From contig RSEH01000143.1 of assembly GCA_006503475.1 (NCBI GenBank), positions 57,924-121,923 on the forward strand: a DNA stretch of 64,000 nucleotides, in the 5' to 3' direction. The notes beneath the pieces were generated by a model. The model saw nothing but the letters and a program-made list of their open reading frames with translations, had not been told where the DNA came from and made no database searches. The DNA is from Stentor roeselii (Eukaryota; Ciliophora; Heterotrichea; Heterotrichida; Stentoridae). Of this stretch, positions 38,723 to 49,884 are shown piece by piece. Numbering within the stretch: position 1 is the stretch's first letter; every line of letters starts with the position of its first letter. A program made the position numbers and the translations under genes.

Positions 38723-39703
38723 ATGAGCTTTGGAAGTGAGGAAGAGTTTACTTTAATGCCTTTACAAGTACTTAAGAAAGGGGGATTGTTTGAAAGTCAG
38801 TCGAAGGGACTTGATAGTGATCGGGCGTTTGAGAATGAATTTTTAGATGAATGCAAAGAACAGGGGTTGATTATTAATGCAGAGGAATTTGGTGAATTTG
38901 AATCTAGGAATGAAAATAGCTTTGATGCTGAAAGTTATAATTTGTGTCTGTCATCAAGGAGTGACTTGAAATACTTGGATCATCTGGAAGGAGAAAATAA
39001 TTCTGGTATACAAGAAAATAGTGAAACTTTGATAAAAGATGAGAAAGGAGCACTATCGACTTGCATCGAAAAAGGAAAACTAATGATAGCTTGGAAAGCT
39101 CTTAAAGAACTAAAGAAGTTTAAAATGGTTCAGCTAAAATTCAAGAATATCAGCAATAAAAACCAAAGGCTCCTAAGAGAAACTCTCATCTCTGCAAATT
39201 TAAGGTACTTTGGACTTAAAAGAGCCTTTTTTTACAAGTTTTTAAGATTTTCTAAACAAACACAAAAAAAGCAAAAAATAAATAAAGATACTTTGAATTG
39301 GGTAATTGCATTATCAAGAAAGGAAGCAGTATCTGCAATGATTATTTTTCAGGGTATATTAAAATTGTTTAAAAATAAGAAGAAGCTTATTTTTAACAAT
39401 CTTTCTTTGAAAATTTCGAAAAAATTACGAATTCTACTTGGTAACATCATCAAAAGGCCACTTTTTGAGGTTTTCAGTCAATTTTGGATATTTTTAATAG
39501 ATTTCAAATACAAGGTTCGATTAATTCATTATTCCTCTGCAAAGCTTTTTAATATTGTGAGCAAAAAGGATCTTAAATGTAAATCAAGGGCTATTTTGAA
39601 GTTAAAGAACTCCAAAAATGTTGGTTTTTCATTAAAAGTAAAGATTTTTGTTCTTTCATTGTTGATTCTTATTCTCGGGTATTTTTTAAACTTTGTCAAT
39701 TGA
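38723..39703 (+). CDS. Hypothetical tail-anchored protein
   Basis: The 326-residue protein has an acidic N-terminal half (to about 115) and a very basic helical middle (about 120-295). It ends with a single C-terminal transmembrane helix (VLSLLILILGYFLNFV) and three trailing residues. That layout fits a tail-anchored protein of the ER or mitochondrial outer membrane. No domain is recognised. It lies 13 bp after the CFAP97-like gene on the same strand. Confidence 0.72.
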   Translation: MSFGSEEEFTLMPLQVLKKGGLFESQSKGLDSDRAFENEFLDECKEQGLIINAEEFGEFESRNENSFDAESYNLCLSSRSDLKYLDHLEGENNSGIQENSETLIKDEKGALSTCIEKGKLMIAWKALKELKKFKMVQLKFKNISNKNQRLLRETLISANLRYFGLKRAFFYKFLRFSKQTQKKQKINKDTLNWVIALSRKEAVSAMIIFQGILKLFKNKKKLIFNNLSLKISKKLRILLGNIIKRPLFEVFSQFWIFLIDFKYKVRLIHYSSAKLFNIVSKKDLKCKSRAILKLKNSKNVGFSLKVKIFVLSLLILILGYFLNFVN

Positions 39704-39848
39704 CTTAAAAATTAAATCTAAATAACTATTATTTGATTTAGATAAAAAATTCTTAGTATAAAACCTGATTATTAGATCTGATGATTATCAGAGATCATAA
39801 AATATCGTTGATAATTCAAACTATAGTTCATTTTTCATTCCGTTAAAA

Positions 39849-40373
39849 ATGCTTTACTTTTTGATTCATTTAGCCTTGTCTCAAGACTGTCACCCTCAAT
39901 GTTCCTGGAAATGCGACGACCCAAAATGCGAAGCAATCTGCTCTCCAATCTGTGAGCCAGTCTCATGCCACACTGAATGTCTTCCACCTGTTCAACCATC
40001 CTGCGAGGTGAAATGTGCAGAGCCCGCCTGCCAAATAAAATGTCCAGAAGCTCCATGCACGTCAGACAACTGTTCCTCCTGCTTCGTGGACTGTGCAAAT
40101 CCAGAGTGCGTCACCCGATGCAAGTCATCGCCTCCAGAATGCGAAGTGGTTTGCTTGCCTTTGAAATGCGCTCAAGAATGCCATAAGCCGAACTGTCCGA
40201 AGCCAAAATGCGAGTTAGTCTGCGAAAACCCTCATTGTTCTCCTTTAGTTGAGTGCTGCTCTTGCGAGAGTGAAAAACAAGCTGTGAAGAGAGACGAAAT
40301 ATTCAAAGAAGGTGAAGCTAATAAGAACTGCTGCTCGTGTGGAGATAACCAAGCAGTACTCAATATCAGTTAA
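39849..40373 (+). CDS. Secreted Cys-rich repeat protein
   Basis: The 174-residue protein has a short signal peptide (MLYFLIHLALSQ) and about 38 cysteines in C-x3-C, C-x2-P-x-C patterns (HPQCSWKCDDPKCEAIC). The repeats of roughly 10-12 residues probably form a disulphide-linked rod or wall component. Similar Cys/Pro repeats occur in ciliate and other protist secreted proteins without a defined role. The last 40 residues are less Cys-dense and end with a CCSCG segment. It is convergent with RRP9, 27 bp between stops. Confidence 0.82.
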   Translation: MLYFLIHLALSQDCHPQCSWKCDDPKCEAICSPICEPVSCHTECLPPVQPSCEVKCAEPACQIKCPEAPCTSDNCSSCFVDCANPECVTRCKSSPPECEVVCLPLKCAQECHKPNCPKPKCELVCENPHCSPLVECCSCESEKQAVKRDEIFKEGEANKNCCSCGDNQAVLNIS

Positions 40374-40400
40374 GTGTATTAATTTAGAGTAAACAGTTAT

Positions 40401-41666
40401 TTAAGTAACCTGAAGAGATAAGTTCAACTGAATCACTGTTATTCCTGGCTTTGCTTTCAACGTTTCGGTCCATCTTCCAAGTTTATGGTCGCTGGAAACC
40501 CCGGCTATTAAATATTTTCCGTTTTTGCTGAAGTCCAGACTTGTTATGTACCCTGGAACTTTTATTTGAGATTTTAAGAGCAGGGTACCTTCGAACTGGT
40601 AAAGGTTTATTGAACCGTTGTATGAACCTGAGGCTACTATGTCTGTATTTCTTAAACTTGCTATAGATGTTATCCAGCAGGAATCGTGAGGGGAGGCTAC
40701 TATTGAAACTGGCTTTTTTTTACCGGTTTTCCAAACACAGATATTTCCATCTTGACCTCCAGTGATGAAAGTGTCAACGTTGATTATTCTTATACAGTCA
40801 ATACTTTGAGTGTGTCCATTATAAACAAGTTGAGACTCTTCTGCAGTTTTCCACATCCTAACACTACAATCAAATCCACAACTAAAAGCTTTATCATGTA
40901 TAAAACAATCCAAATCATGAACAGGCGAATAATGTCCATGCAAAGTATCTAAAACAACTCGATCATCAACTTCCCAGACCTTAACAGTGCGATCAAAAGA
41001 GCACGAAAACAAAGTATGCGAGTTATAAGCAAACTTAACAGCACTAACAGTATCCTTATGTCCTTTAAAGCAAGCAAAGTGTTCAAAGCTATCAGTTTTC
41101 CAAACATGAATAAGTCTATCCTTCCCAGCACTAGCAATAAACCCTCCATCATCCGAAACACAAACAGTTAAAATCTCATCAAAATGGCAATTTCCATTCC
41201 TTTTATGCCTAAAGCCTTTGATAATCTTTTCTTTAGTTCGCGTTTCCAAGTCCCAGATGATGAGACAACAGTCTTTAGACCCTGTCACACATTTAGTCCC
41301 AGAAGGATAAACGGCGACACAAGTGACTCCAAGAAGATGTCCTTTCAAATGACAAGACTCGTAGTTTTCCTTCAGTGATTTAGAGACTTTCAACGTCAAC
41401 TTTCCTTTCGCTTGAAGCTATTTAAAGGGTACTCCTGTGTTTTCAAGTTCTTGAGCTATTGATGATCGATTTTCGGATTTTGACTCTAGCTCTGATATTA
41501 ACTTCTTCGCTAAACGAATTCGCTTCTCTTCTGGAGTCTCGGTCTGCTCGAAAAAGTCGTCTGATAGACCTTCGGATATCGAAGCTTCGTCGGAAAGGAT
41601 TTCTTCGTCTTGGAATTTCACTTTTTTCCTTGGCTTGTCAGAAAGCTTTTTCGACCTTTTGACCAT
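40401..41666 (-). CDS. RRP9: RRP9/U3-55K, U3 snoRNP WD40 protein
   Basis: One intron (41418-41432) joins an acidic/basic N-terminus to a WD40 propeller, 416 residues in total. RRP9 binds the B/C motif of U3 snoRNA and acts in nucleolar 18S rRNA processing. The N-terminal ETPEEKRIRLAKKLISELE is the conserved RRP9 helix. Blade features EESQLVYNGHTQSIDCI, SLRNTDIVASGS and the terminal HKLGRW are typical of the family. Without the intron the WD40 part would lack any ATG (the frame starts with TTG). It is divergent from the MORN gene, 182 bp apart. Confidence 0.94.
41418..41432 (-). other. 15-nt intron in RRP9
   Basis: On the minus strand the sequence is GTACCCTTTAAATAG, phase 0, with terminal in-frame TAG and A at position 10. 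It joins ELENTG to LQAKGKLTLKV. Confidence 0.93.
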
Positions 41667-41848
41667 TTATCAGGAAGTTATTTGTTTTGGATGAGATGTG
41701 GAGAATTGGGTGATTTTTAGTGGTTTTAGAGATGGGAGTATTTTTAGGTTGTTTTTGGTTATTTTTAAGATTGGGTTTTTTATGGTTTCTGGGAATTTCA
41801 TAAATTTTCTTCTCTGGTTATTTTAAATGTTAAGGAATATAATTTACA

Positions 41849-43429
41849 ATGGCTAACTCTTTCTTAGAGCAAAATTGGGTAACTGAAGGGCAAAAATTGG
41901 TGGAAAATATTGTTAAGACTTGGTCTGATCAATACAAGCACCTAGTAAAATACATCGACCGTTCCTACACCGACTTCATGTAACCGCAACACAGGTACCT
42001 AGCTGAGTTCAGCAAGCCAACATTTTCAAACCCAGTTCCAATAGCGACAGTGAAAGTCCATTTCACGATAACCTTCGGAACGAAGCCGATTGGTATAAAG
42101 TTCCAATTCGAGAACGAGAACCTGAAGCATTCAGTGAACATGACTCTTCGAACATCTCAAATGGAGACCTGGATCGACCGAATCTACAACGACAAGTTAA
42201 AGCTTCGAACAACGATGGACCTTGTGACGCGCTTCGAAGAGACCCGCCTCGTGCCTCCCAAGAACAACGACGACGAAGAAGACCCTTTTTACGCAGGGTG
42301 CACCCTTCTCGAGTCCACCGTCGGCGAAGTGCTCGTCCACGATGAAGTCGACGAAGACACTTTATCAATCTACGAACTGATGTTAAAGTACTTAACAGAA
42401 ACCGCCTTGAAAGGCGCTTCAGAGACCAAGCAAAGAATAATAAAAATTTCTAATTTCAACGCAATTGCCCAGGTCCTCGGGAAACAAGAAGAAGCTAGCA
42501 ATAAAAGAGCAGCTGAAAAAACAACTGAAACGAAATTACTTGAATTTTACAAACTTTACCCACATATTCAAGCTATTGAAAGTAGACTTGGAAGAGTCAC
42601 CGTTGTTTCTGACCAGGGGTATCTTTATGAGAAAAATGAATTTGGAAAAGTAGAAAAAGTTCCACTTGACCAGTCAGTTCGACCTCAACGAAAGGAAGCT
42701 CAGGTCTTTGAAGAGCAAAGACCTGATGGAAGCACCACGGAATACATTTACAAGGGCGAGTGGAATAAGAAAAAAGGTACAAAGGAAGGCAAAGGCGTCT
42801 TGGTCTGGCCTGAAGGTGTTCAGTACTCAGGCAGCTTGTTTGACAACAAGTTAAACGGCTATGGAAGACTCATTCATCGATTGGAAGATGTTTATGAAGG
42901 AGACTTTTATAACGGCAAGGCTTATGGACCTGGAGTTTATCATCACTCGAATGGAATCAAGTATAATGGGGAATTCGTTGATGACCTCCCTCATGGACCT
43001 GGATGTGAAGAATGGCCTGATGGCTCTGTTTATGAAGGCAACTGGGAAAGAGGAAATAAAAATGGATTTGGAAAGTTCACTTGGAATAATGGAAATACTT
43101 ATCAAGGCAACTTCGCGAATGGACTCATGCATGGAAAAGGAACTTTCAATTGGGTGGATGGAAGGAGCTATACTGGTGATTTCAATAATGGAAAATTGTA
43201 TGGAAAGGGAATTTTTTCTTGGCCTGATGGAAGAAAGTATGATGGAAATTATATCAATAATGAAAAAAATGGATATGGTGAACTCTTTTGGCCTGATGGA
43301 AAGATATATAAGGGAAAGTGGGATAAAGGAGTCATGCATGGAGAAGGATTTTATACCTCACCTAATGGAGAGACTAAGAGAGGACTTTGGAAAAATGGAG
43401 AAAGACAGAAGTGGTATAAAGATAATTGA
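41849..43429 (+). CDS. MORN-repeat protein with unique N-terminal domain
   Basis: The coding sequence is join(41849..41979, 41995..43429), 521 residues. The N-terminal 230 residues form an unassigned mixed domain (VHFTITFGTKPIGIKFQFENE is part of it). From about 255 to 510 there are roughly ten MORN repeats (YEGDFYNGKAYGPG, YEGNWERGNKNGFG and so on), ending LWKNGERQKW. The ATG at 41849 is preferred because it gives MANSFLEQNW; the first TAA is within a 15-nt intron. MORN proteins organise membrane-associated cytoskeleton in protists. The repeats also open long false frames on both strands. Confidence 0.9.
41980..41994 (+). other. 15-nt intron in the MORN gene
   Basis: The sequence is GTAACCGCAACACAG, phase 2, giving an in-frame TAA if retained; A at position 10. 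Removal gives DFMYLAEF. Confidence 0.9.
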
Positions 43430-43647
43430 GAATTTTAGAAAAGAATTAGTATTCTTAAAAATGTTAATCACAATTTATTGAAATAGAAAATCATCAGTAT
43501 CATTTTTACTGGTGTTTCACCAACTTGAAATTTTGATGATATTCTAATTTTTATCATTTACCCTTGGAATGCACTCAATAATTTTCCTGATTTTCAAGCG
43601 TTAATATTTATTTTAACAATATTGATTCCATTGGTGCTATAAAATAT

Positions 43648-44007
43648 ATGTCAGAAAAACTTGTCAGCTCTCTTTATTTCAACTCAGATATTTCAATCAC
43701 TATCACAGCTCATGAAGATGAAGCTACAAAAAGAAAAACTCTTGAAGAAAGCGAGCTTAACAAAAGTCATAGCGCAAATTTCAATCATCTCAGTCCAACT
43801 TCGTCTTTGGAGATTAAGCCAAAAAAACGATCAACTCCAATGGAGATACGGAAATATATGGTTTCAAAGACAGAGGTGATTAAGAATAATACTGGAATAA
43901 CCTCCTCAGTTTCTCCGAAGAGCTTTCATTCTAGAATTCCATTAGAACACACAAATTTACCTAAAGATCGAAAAAAAACCAGCATGTGCAATTGCTGCGT
44001 CTTTTAA
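43648..44007 (+). CDS. Small paralogue A with C-terminal cysteines
   Basis: The 119-residue protein starts MSEKLVSSLYFNSDISITI and has a conserved HSANFNHLSP block. It ends CNCCVF, with Cys at position -4, so a prenyl/palmitoyl tail is possible. The gene at 44726 is its paralogue: MSE..., YFNSNQSITIT, SAKFNYLSPE and CNC near the end. The middle is Ser/Lys-rich and disordered. No family outside the pair is recognised. Confidence 0.75.
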   Translation: MSEKLVSSLYFNSDISITITAHEDEATKRKTLEESELNKSHSANFNHLSPTSSLEIKPKKRSTPMEIRKYMVSKTEVIKNNTGITSSVSPKSFHSRIPLEHTNLPKDRKKTSMCNCCVF

Positions 44008-44725
44008 TTTAGGACTAAGCTTAAGATTTTCTTAGAAATTTTCTATTTTGGAAGTGGGATATTAAAGGTTTTTTTTATATGTAAAATAATTATAGCAAAT
44101 GTTTTTCTTGATGGTTTAAGTTTTGGTTTCAATGGTTTTATGTACTGAGAATGAATAGATTTTTGAGGTTTACAAGAAATTTCAATATTGGGTTTTAAGT
44201 ATTTAGGTATAGTACAAAGAAACTTACCATTTTCTTGGGTAATTATGTTTTAGTTAAACAATTGAATTTAGTTTTAAACTATCTTTGCAAGATTAAGATT
44301 TAGTTTTATAAAAAAGATTTTAATGAACAGTCGAAATGCATTTCTTCAACTATCTTTGCAAGATTAAGATTTAGTTTTATAAAAAATATTTTAATGAACA
44401 GTCGAAATGCATTTCTTCAATCTATTATCAAATAGATTTATATATTTACCTATTAATGTATAGATATTACTTGGTTCACACTATATTCGGTTTTTATGAT
44501 AAATGGGCGATAATATAAATTTCTTATCACAAATATTATCAAACCAAAAAATAAGATAATTTTTTAATGTAATCTCAACGCATTGAACAAATTTGATAAT
44601 TAAACATAAAAATTCCGCATAATATGAATCCCAAGATGAATATCTATTAATAATCTACACGACAACTAATAATCCATAATCTTTCACTAATTCTAATCAA
44701 AGTTCTTTTACATGATTATAAAATT
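44008..44725. other. Spacer between paralogues with a 71-bp duplication
   Basis: The AT-rich spacer separates two tandem paralogues and contains a 71-bp tandem duplication at 44277-44418. No gene is supported. Confidence 0.55.
44277..44418. repeat. 71-bp tandem duplication, two copies
   Basis: The unit AACTATCTTTGCAAGATTAA... starts at 44277 and again at 44348. The copies differ at one base seen (AAAAAAGATTTT versus AAAAAATATTTT), so the duplication is recent. Confidence 0.93.
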
Positions 44726-45082
44726 ATGTCCGAACATACAATAAAGTCGTTTTACTTCAATTCAAATCAGTCCATCACAATTACATTGACTGAAGGCAAA
44801 TTAGTGAAAGAAAATCGAAACCTAACAGAAATAGACCATTCTAAAACCAAAAGCGCGAAATTTAATTATCTCAGCCCAGAAACAAGTCCAGTCTTTCGAT
44901 CATCTTCTCCTTTTTCAAGAGACCCATCATGTAAATTTACAAATTTCGTAGTAAATAGAAAAAGATATCACTCCCTTCCTGCCATTAGCAGTTATAAAAA
45001 AATTGATCTTCAGAAGCTATCTAAGAAATTCGATGAAAAAAAGAAAATCAAAGTCAGAAGGTGTAATTGCGAAATTATTTGA
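44726..45082 (+). CDS. Small paralogue B with C-terminal CNCEII
   Basis: The 118-residue protein shares its N-terminus (YFNSNQSITIT), a KSAKFNYLSPE block and a CNC tail with the 43648 protein. It ends CEII, a weak CAAX-like form. The middle is basic and Ser-rich. The pair looks like a tandem duplication. Lipid anchoring is an inference from the tail only. Confidence 0.75.
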   Translation: MSEHTIKSFYFNSNQSITITLTEGKLVKENRNLTEIDHSKTKSAKFNYLSPETSPVFRSSSPFSRDPSCKFTNFVVNRKRYHSLPAISSYKKIDLQKLSKKFDEKKKIKVRRCNCEII

Positions 45083-45247
45083 GGAAGAAATTTAGATTAA
45101 ATAAAAACGAATATCTTTAGATAATAGAAAATATAAGAAATAATGACGAGCCTGAAATTTTGCATTCATGTGAAAATGATTTAATATGGAAAAAGCATAT
45201 TTAAACTATCAGAAATCCTTATATTAAATATATTCTGGATGATTAAA

Positions 45248-48200
45248 TCAATCGAAAGCTTCGAGATAGTCCTTACTGGACATTAATACAAAAGGATGAT
45301 CAGGGTCTTTACTCTTATCTCTTAGGTTCAGTGAGTTGAATAGTGTGACTTGAAATCCAGTCACCCTTTCGATGTACATTTTAAACACTTTTGCTAAAAA
45401 AACCTCCTCATTTCCAATCTCACCGTTGTTGATAAAAAATTCTTCGTCAAGTATCAAAAACGCTTTATTCGTTTCATTAAAAGTGACAAGAATCTTCGAT
45501 ATTCCTGTTAAAGGAGTTTCTTCAATCATTTCATAAAATTCATTAAACTTCAAATTAAATTCTTTTTCTTGTTGAGTTTGAATCTCCACTAAAGAAAAGC
45601 TAAACAACCGAGATTTACTTATTTTTATCAAATACGAGTTGATTTTTTGAATTGTTTCTTCACTTGAGGCGATTCCAAATTTTTCTAAAACAAGGAAAAG
45701 TTTCAAAGCTGATAAAAAATCTTCTCTTGTCACTGGAAAATATTCAGAATAACCACTGGGGTAAAGGTTTATACTGGAATCACAAGAAATCACATAACGG
45801 GGCTCGAACTGGGTGTTGTAAATAAAGGGGTCGTAATAAAGTAAACCGTTTGATAGTCTTTTTAGTCCTGAGGGTGGATTTTCTTTCAATTTTTCAATAG
45901 GAACTGGAAAGTTTTGAAGAATTGGTGAAGAATTTGAGGAAAATTCTTTTGTGAAAATTAGGTTCACTAAATCAGTCTTTGATAGAGAATGTAGAATTAA
46001 ATTATTTGAAAGGAGGCTGAAAATTGATTCTAGATGATTATGAAAATCTCCAAAAAGTGAAAGATAGTCAAGTATTTTCACTGATTCTGCTAGAATATCA
46101 CTGCCTTGTTTTTGGAAACTCTTTAAATTCTCTATAAAACTATCAAGGAATTTCAAATTTAATACATTTTTTTTAATCATTCCATCTAAAATCTTTAGAT
46201 TTTCTTTATTATCATAAGTGATCTCATCTAATTCTCTGTAATTTCGTTCTGGAAAATAAAAAAAGTCTTGATTTTTTCCTTGAATCAATCCAACTTTACA
46301 GAAATTTTCTCTTAAGCCAGAAAAAACTTCATCTAAATGGTTCTGAAAAAAAGAGAAAATTTGTATCAAGTCTTCATGACTGAAATTTTCAAAGTTTTTA
46401 CAAACAAAAACAGAAAAAACATAAAAATCAATAGAGTCCTTCTTCGATATCAATTCTTTTATAAGCTTTAATTTAGACTCCCAATCAACTTGCTGGTAAT
46501 TTTTAGGCTCATAAGTCAAGTTTTGTGTAATTCTCTTTAAAAATTTTGTATTAACTCCATTTCTAATCACAATTAAAATCGTCTTGAATAAAACATCCCC
46601 GAAAACATCAGGACTTTGAATGATATTCGTTAAAAGCTCCTCAGTTATTTCTGGGACTAGATCAAGTTGATAACAAAGAGGTAGATAATAAGGTGATGTT
46701 GTGTCAACCCATTTTAAATCATATAGGCTTGGGTCGGGTTTGCATGAAGACAAGTAAAAAAGTATATTTGTATCGGTTTTATTTTTAAAATTGATGAATT
46801 TTAAAGCGGATTTTAAGACATCAGTTGCTGTTTCGCCTTCAATTTTAAATCTCCAAATAGCTTTACAGGCATAATATATATTTTTTTTATTCAAGTATTT
46901 AAATACATCTTCTTCTGGTTTGTAAGCCAAAGCAAAATCAGAATGAAACCTTAAAATAACTGGACAGTTCGGCCGATAATCATAAATAATCTTATTCACG
47001 AATTTTATAAGTTCTACTTTTTCTTTACAGAGTAAAGTTTCAAACGAAGATAACTGATAATTAAAAACTGGAACTTCTTCACAAGACTCAAGCAGAGCTG
47101 TTTGCATTTCGATTACCAATGAAATGACACTCGGCAAGGTATCAAAAATATCTTTAATCCTTTTAAAAGTTCTCCAAACCAACGAAAAAAACTCAGGGTT
47201 TTTCAAACAACGAGAAAAAACTATTGAAAATTTTAAAATTGACTCAAGGTTCATCTTTGCATAAGGGTTCATTAATCGAAGCAAGTAATTCGGTTCCTTC
47301 ATGAAAAACGACCCGAAGCCTTTTGAATAAACGACATAGGTTATATCTGCGATTTTGTGAAAAGACTCTGTGGTTATTTCCATGTTTTCTTCAAACCTAG
47401 GTAGTCTTTACCAGTTAATGAGTAAATAAGAGAGATCTTGTGTTAGAAGGCCACTGTTGGTTAGACTTTCGAAAAAGGTCAGGATTTTAGATTGAGGCTG
47501 GATGCTTAAGTAGTCTTTGTCTACTTCATCTAGAGTTTTTATTATCTTTTGAGAGATATGATACCCTGACCTTTGAATGCCATGAAAAGCGTCGACTTTA
47601 TCACCGATACAGTAGTCTGAAAGCCTTTCTTCATACATTTTTATATGTTTTTCTACCATTTGATCATCTATTGAAATTGCTGAAGTCGGAAAATTTGAGA
47701 CTATAAGTAAAAGTTCTTCATTTGTCAGGTATTGAGGGATTAAAGGATGTTTAACCATCTCATTTTGCAACACTCTCAGAGGCTCTGATATTGAATGTTC
47801 TCTAAGTTTGTAAGCGGAGTCTATTAATCTGAGAAGATCTTGAAAATTGCAGGTCGATACTCTGGCTAAAGCCTTCTCTAGCATGTAATCAAGAAGTTTG
47901 TTTGGAAATGACTTAATTTCAAAAGCATATTTTCTATCAAAAACATTCAATAACGAGTTCATCGCTGTTAAACAGATGCTTATGTCCTTAAAAGACAGGG
48001 TTGAAAAGTCTCTAACAACCAAAGCTACAATTCTTTTTATGTTCTTATTGAGATGCAAAAGGTAGTAAAGGTCATCAGCTTCTACTTCAAATGGTTTTGT
48101 GTATCGACTTAGCAAGTTTATCATATCGCGAATTGGGATATATTCAAATCTTTTGTATTTGCAGAGGAGTCCAAGGAATGTCGATGTTCCTTTCAGGGAC

Positions 48201-48529
48201 ATATCAAGAAATTTCATAAGATCTGTCTTCTTCATACCTCTTGTGTCAAAATTCGGATCTCTTTTTTTTATTTCTTTAACCAAAAAGTTGCTTTCGAAAT
48301 GAATATAATGATTTGGCTTCTTCTTTTTGATATGTCCAGTTTTTTTGGATTTTTTTCTTGGTTTAGTGAATTTGGGTCTTTCAGGTTCTAAGCGATCCAA
48401 CTTATTTAGTTTTTCCATCATCTTCGGTAAACTATCATCAGTAAAGATTCCCTTGTAATTGAGTTCATTGACCATAGCATTTCTAATGGCTAAGTAGTGC
48501 TCCATTGACATGAAGATCCTACGAATCAT
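45248..48529 (-). CDS. Large helical protein, possibly organellar RNA-binding
   Basis: One intron (47397-47411) joins two long frames into 1088 residues. The N-terminus (MIRRIFMSMEHYLAIRNAM) could be a mitochondrial targeting helix. A basic stretch near 55-75 (KPRKKSKKTGHIKKKKP) is followed by helical repeats over about 100-800 that look like PPR/FASTK-type solenoids (for example LLSRYTKPFEVEADDLYYLL). The last 150 residues are mixed alpha/beta and may be a nuclease- or RAP-like domain; I cannot identify it. A role in mitochondrial RNA metabolism is inference only. Its start lies 10 bp after the stop of the upstream gene. Confidence 0.72.
47397..47411 (-). other. 15-nt intron joining the helical protein gene
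   Basis: On the minus strand the sequence is GTAAAGACTACCTAG, phase 2, giving an in-frame TAA if retained; A at position 10. Without it the locus would read as two genes. Confidence 0.88.
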
Positions 48530-48539
48530 TTATATGCTA

Positions 48540-49409
48540 TTATTTTAAATAAGTCCCAGTAATGATATTAAAGTCTCGCTTTCCATGAGAAATATCACTC
48601 AAGTTCTTATGTCTTGTTATGTTTATCGCTGGTGAAGTTGGAATGAAAATATCTGAAGTATCATGATAATGATGAGGCATGGTACTTGAAAGTCTCTTCA
48701 GTCCTCTTTTCGCTTCGACTTGTCCCTTTGTGTCTTGTTTAAGACTTAAGGCAGGGTCAACGAAGTGAATTGTGCTAAGTCCTATTTAATCAGTACTTCT
48801 CAAACGTGAATCTTTTCGATTCTCTTGAAGATGCTGGATTTTTTCTTTTCTTTTCAAGTCTTGCCAGTTGTAAACTTCGAAGCCTTTCACCTCAGGACAT
48901 TCATTTTTTATGATTCTTTGTCTTTTCGCGATCATTATTCGAGCGTCTTTCAATGACTTGCATTTTTTTTGAGTTTCTTTCAGACCTTCGATCAGGTTTT
49001 TTCTTCTCTCTGGACTTAAGACTCCTCCGAGCATGTTGAAATCGTTTTCTTGTCGCTGTTGAACATCTCTTAGCTGGTTGTTTATATCAGTTATTGCTTT
49101 ATGTGCCTTGTCGAAGGATGATTCTAAGACCTGGTTGCTATTTGACACTTTAAGTCCAGTCCTACTCCCAGAATTTTGCATTTTGCATAAAAAGGCGGAA
49201 TTTGAAGATGGCTGTTCAGTTTTAATCACAGTAACTTTAGAACTGGTATAATTACTGAAAGGCCTTGAAAACATTTTCTGTCCAACATCAGAATGAAGTA
49301 AGTTGTCAAACTGAAAAGCAGTAGAAACTCTGAGTGGATTATTAAGAACCGGGTCAGGTACGAAGATGTCTGAATGTTTTGAATGATGTGACTTTGGTCT
49401 TTTAGACAT
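48540..49409 (-). CDS. Hypothetical Ser/Lys-rich protein
   Basis: One intron (48782-48796) extends the frame to 284 residues. The N-terminus is Ser/His/Lys-rich; a central coiled coil (about 100-190) is followed, after the splice, by a tail with a second copy of a DIFIPxSP-like string (DIFVPDPV near residue 14, DIFIPTSP near 250) and GKRDFNIIT. The last motif recalls ciliate/apicomplexan cytoskeletal proteins but I cannot name a family. It lies 12 bp from the stop of YOS1 and 10 bp from the start of the next gene. Confidence 0.72.
48782..48796 (-). other. 15-nt intron in the Ser/Lys-rich gene
   Basis: On the minus strand the sequence is GTACTGATTAAATAG, phase 1, with in-frame TAA and A at position 10. 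Removal adds about 80 codons. Confidence 0.85.
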
Positions 49410-49421
49410 TTATGAACGAAT

Positions 49422-49694
49422 CTAGCCTATTAAGATTTCTAACACAATGAAAATAGAATTCATGAAGATTAGGGGGACTAGTTAGATCTTACTTCTGCCA
49501 TAAGTCCGGGATGCGTATAAGAGAAAAGCCAGTTGTTTCTTCATCGGGTTTGAGTACCCGTCTATGTTTTCCACTGAGTCTAGACCGTCTATTTGGTGAT
49601 TACAGTGCTTTAGGAAGTAACGAGGGTTCAGAATTGCCAAAGCATTTAACATTAGGATGAAAGCTTCCACTAGGCAGTATATGCTAAACGCCAT
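49422..49694 (-). CDS. YOS1/IER3IP1, ER-Golgi transport protein
   Basis: One intron (49478-49492) gives 85 residues, the normal family length. YOS1 (IER3IP1 in animals) is a small ER membrane protein needed for COPII vesicle traffic. Marks are the N-terminal MAFSIYCLVEAFILMLNA helix, LNPRYFL and, after splicing, RIPLIFMNSIFIVLEIL, which matches the conserved VPLIxxNxIxI segment. The C-terminal hydrophobic helix is only created by splicing, which confirms the intron. The stop is TAG at 49422. Confidence 0.92.
49478..49492 (-). other. 15-nt intron in YOS1
   Basis: On the minus strand the sequence is GTAAGATCTAACTAG, phase 1, with in-frame TAA and A at position 10. Confidence 0.93.
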
Positions 49695-49884
49695 TATTTG
49701 TTTATATTTTAAGGTTTTTGGAAAAGTTTGAGATTTTAGGTTTTAGTATTTTTTCTGATGTAGGATGGAAGAAAACCCTTTACTAATACTCAAACCCCGA
49801 TCCCCTCCTAACCTCTTCAACTCTGTAACTCTAATAATAAATTCTAATTTCCAAATCCTCCCTAAACCCAGTTGAAATAATCTA

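Noticed and set aside
40401-41399. WD40 gene starting at a TTG with a separate small gene 41418-41666
   Set aside because: Splicing the 15-nt intron joins them into RRP9 with its conserved N-terminal helix.
42851-43481. Long frames on both strands within the MORN repeats (162 and 206 codons)
   Set aside because: Regular MORN repeats open alternate frames. The true frame has canonical YEGxW cores and the other frames do not.
44000-44020. 14-nt GTCTTTTAATTTAG at the end of small paralogue A
   Set aside because: It is 14 nt and starts GTC, so it does not fit the consensus, and splicing would not keep the paralogue's tail.
45248-48529. Two separate genes (45248-47383 and 47408-48529)
   Set aside because: The stop lies in a canonical 15-nt intron and removal gives one continuous frame.
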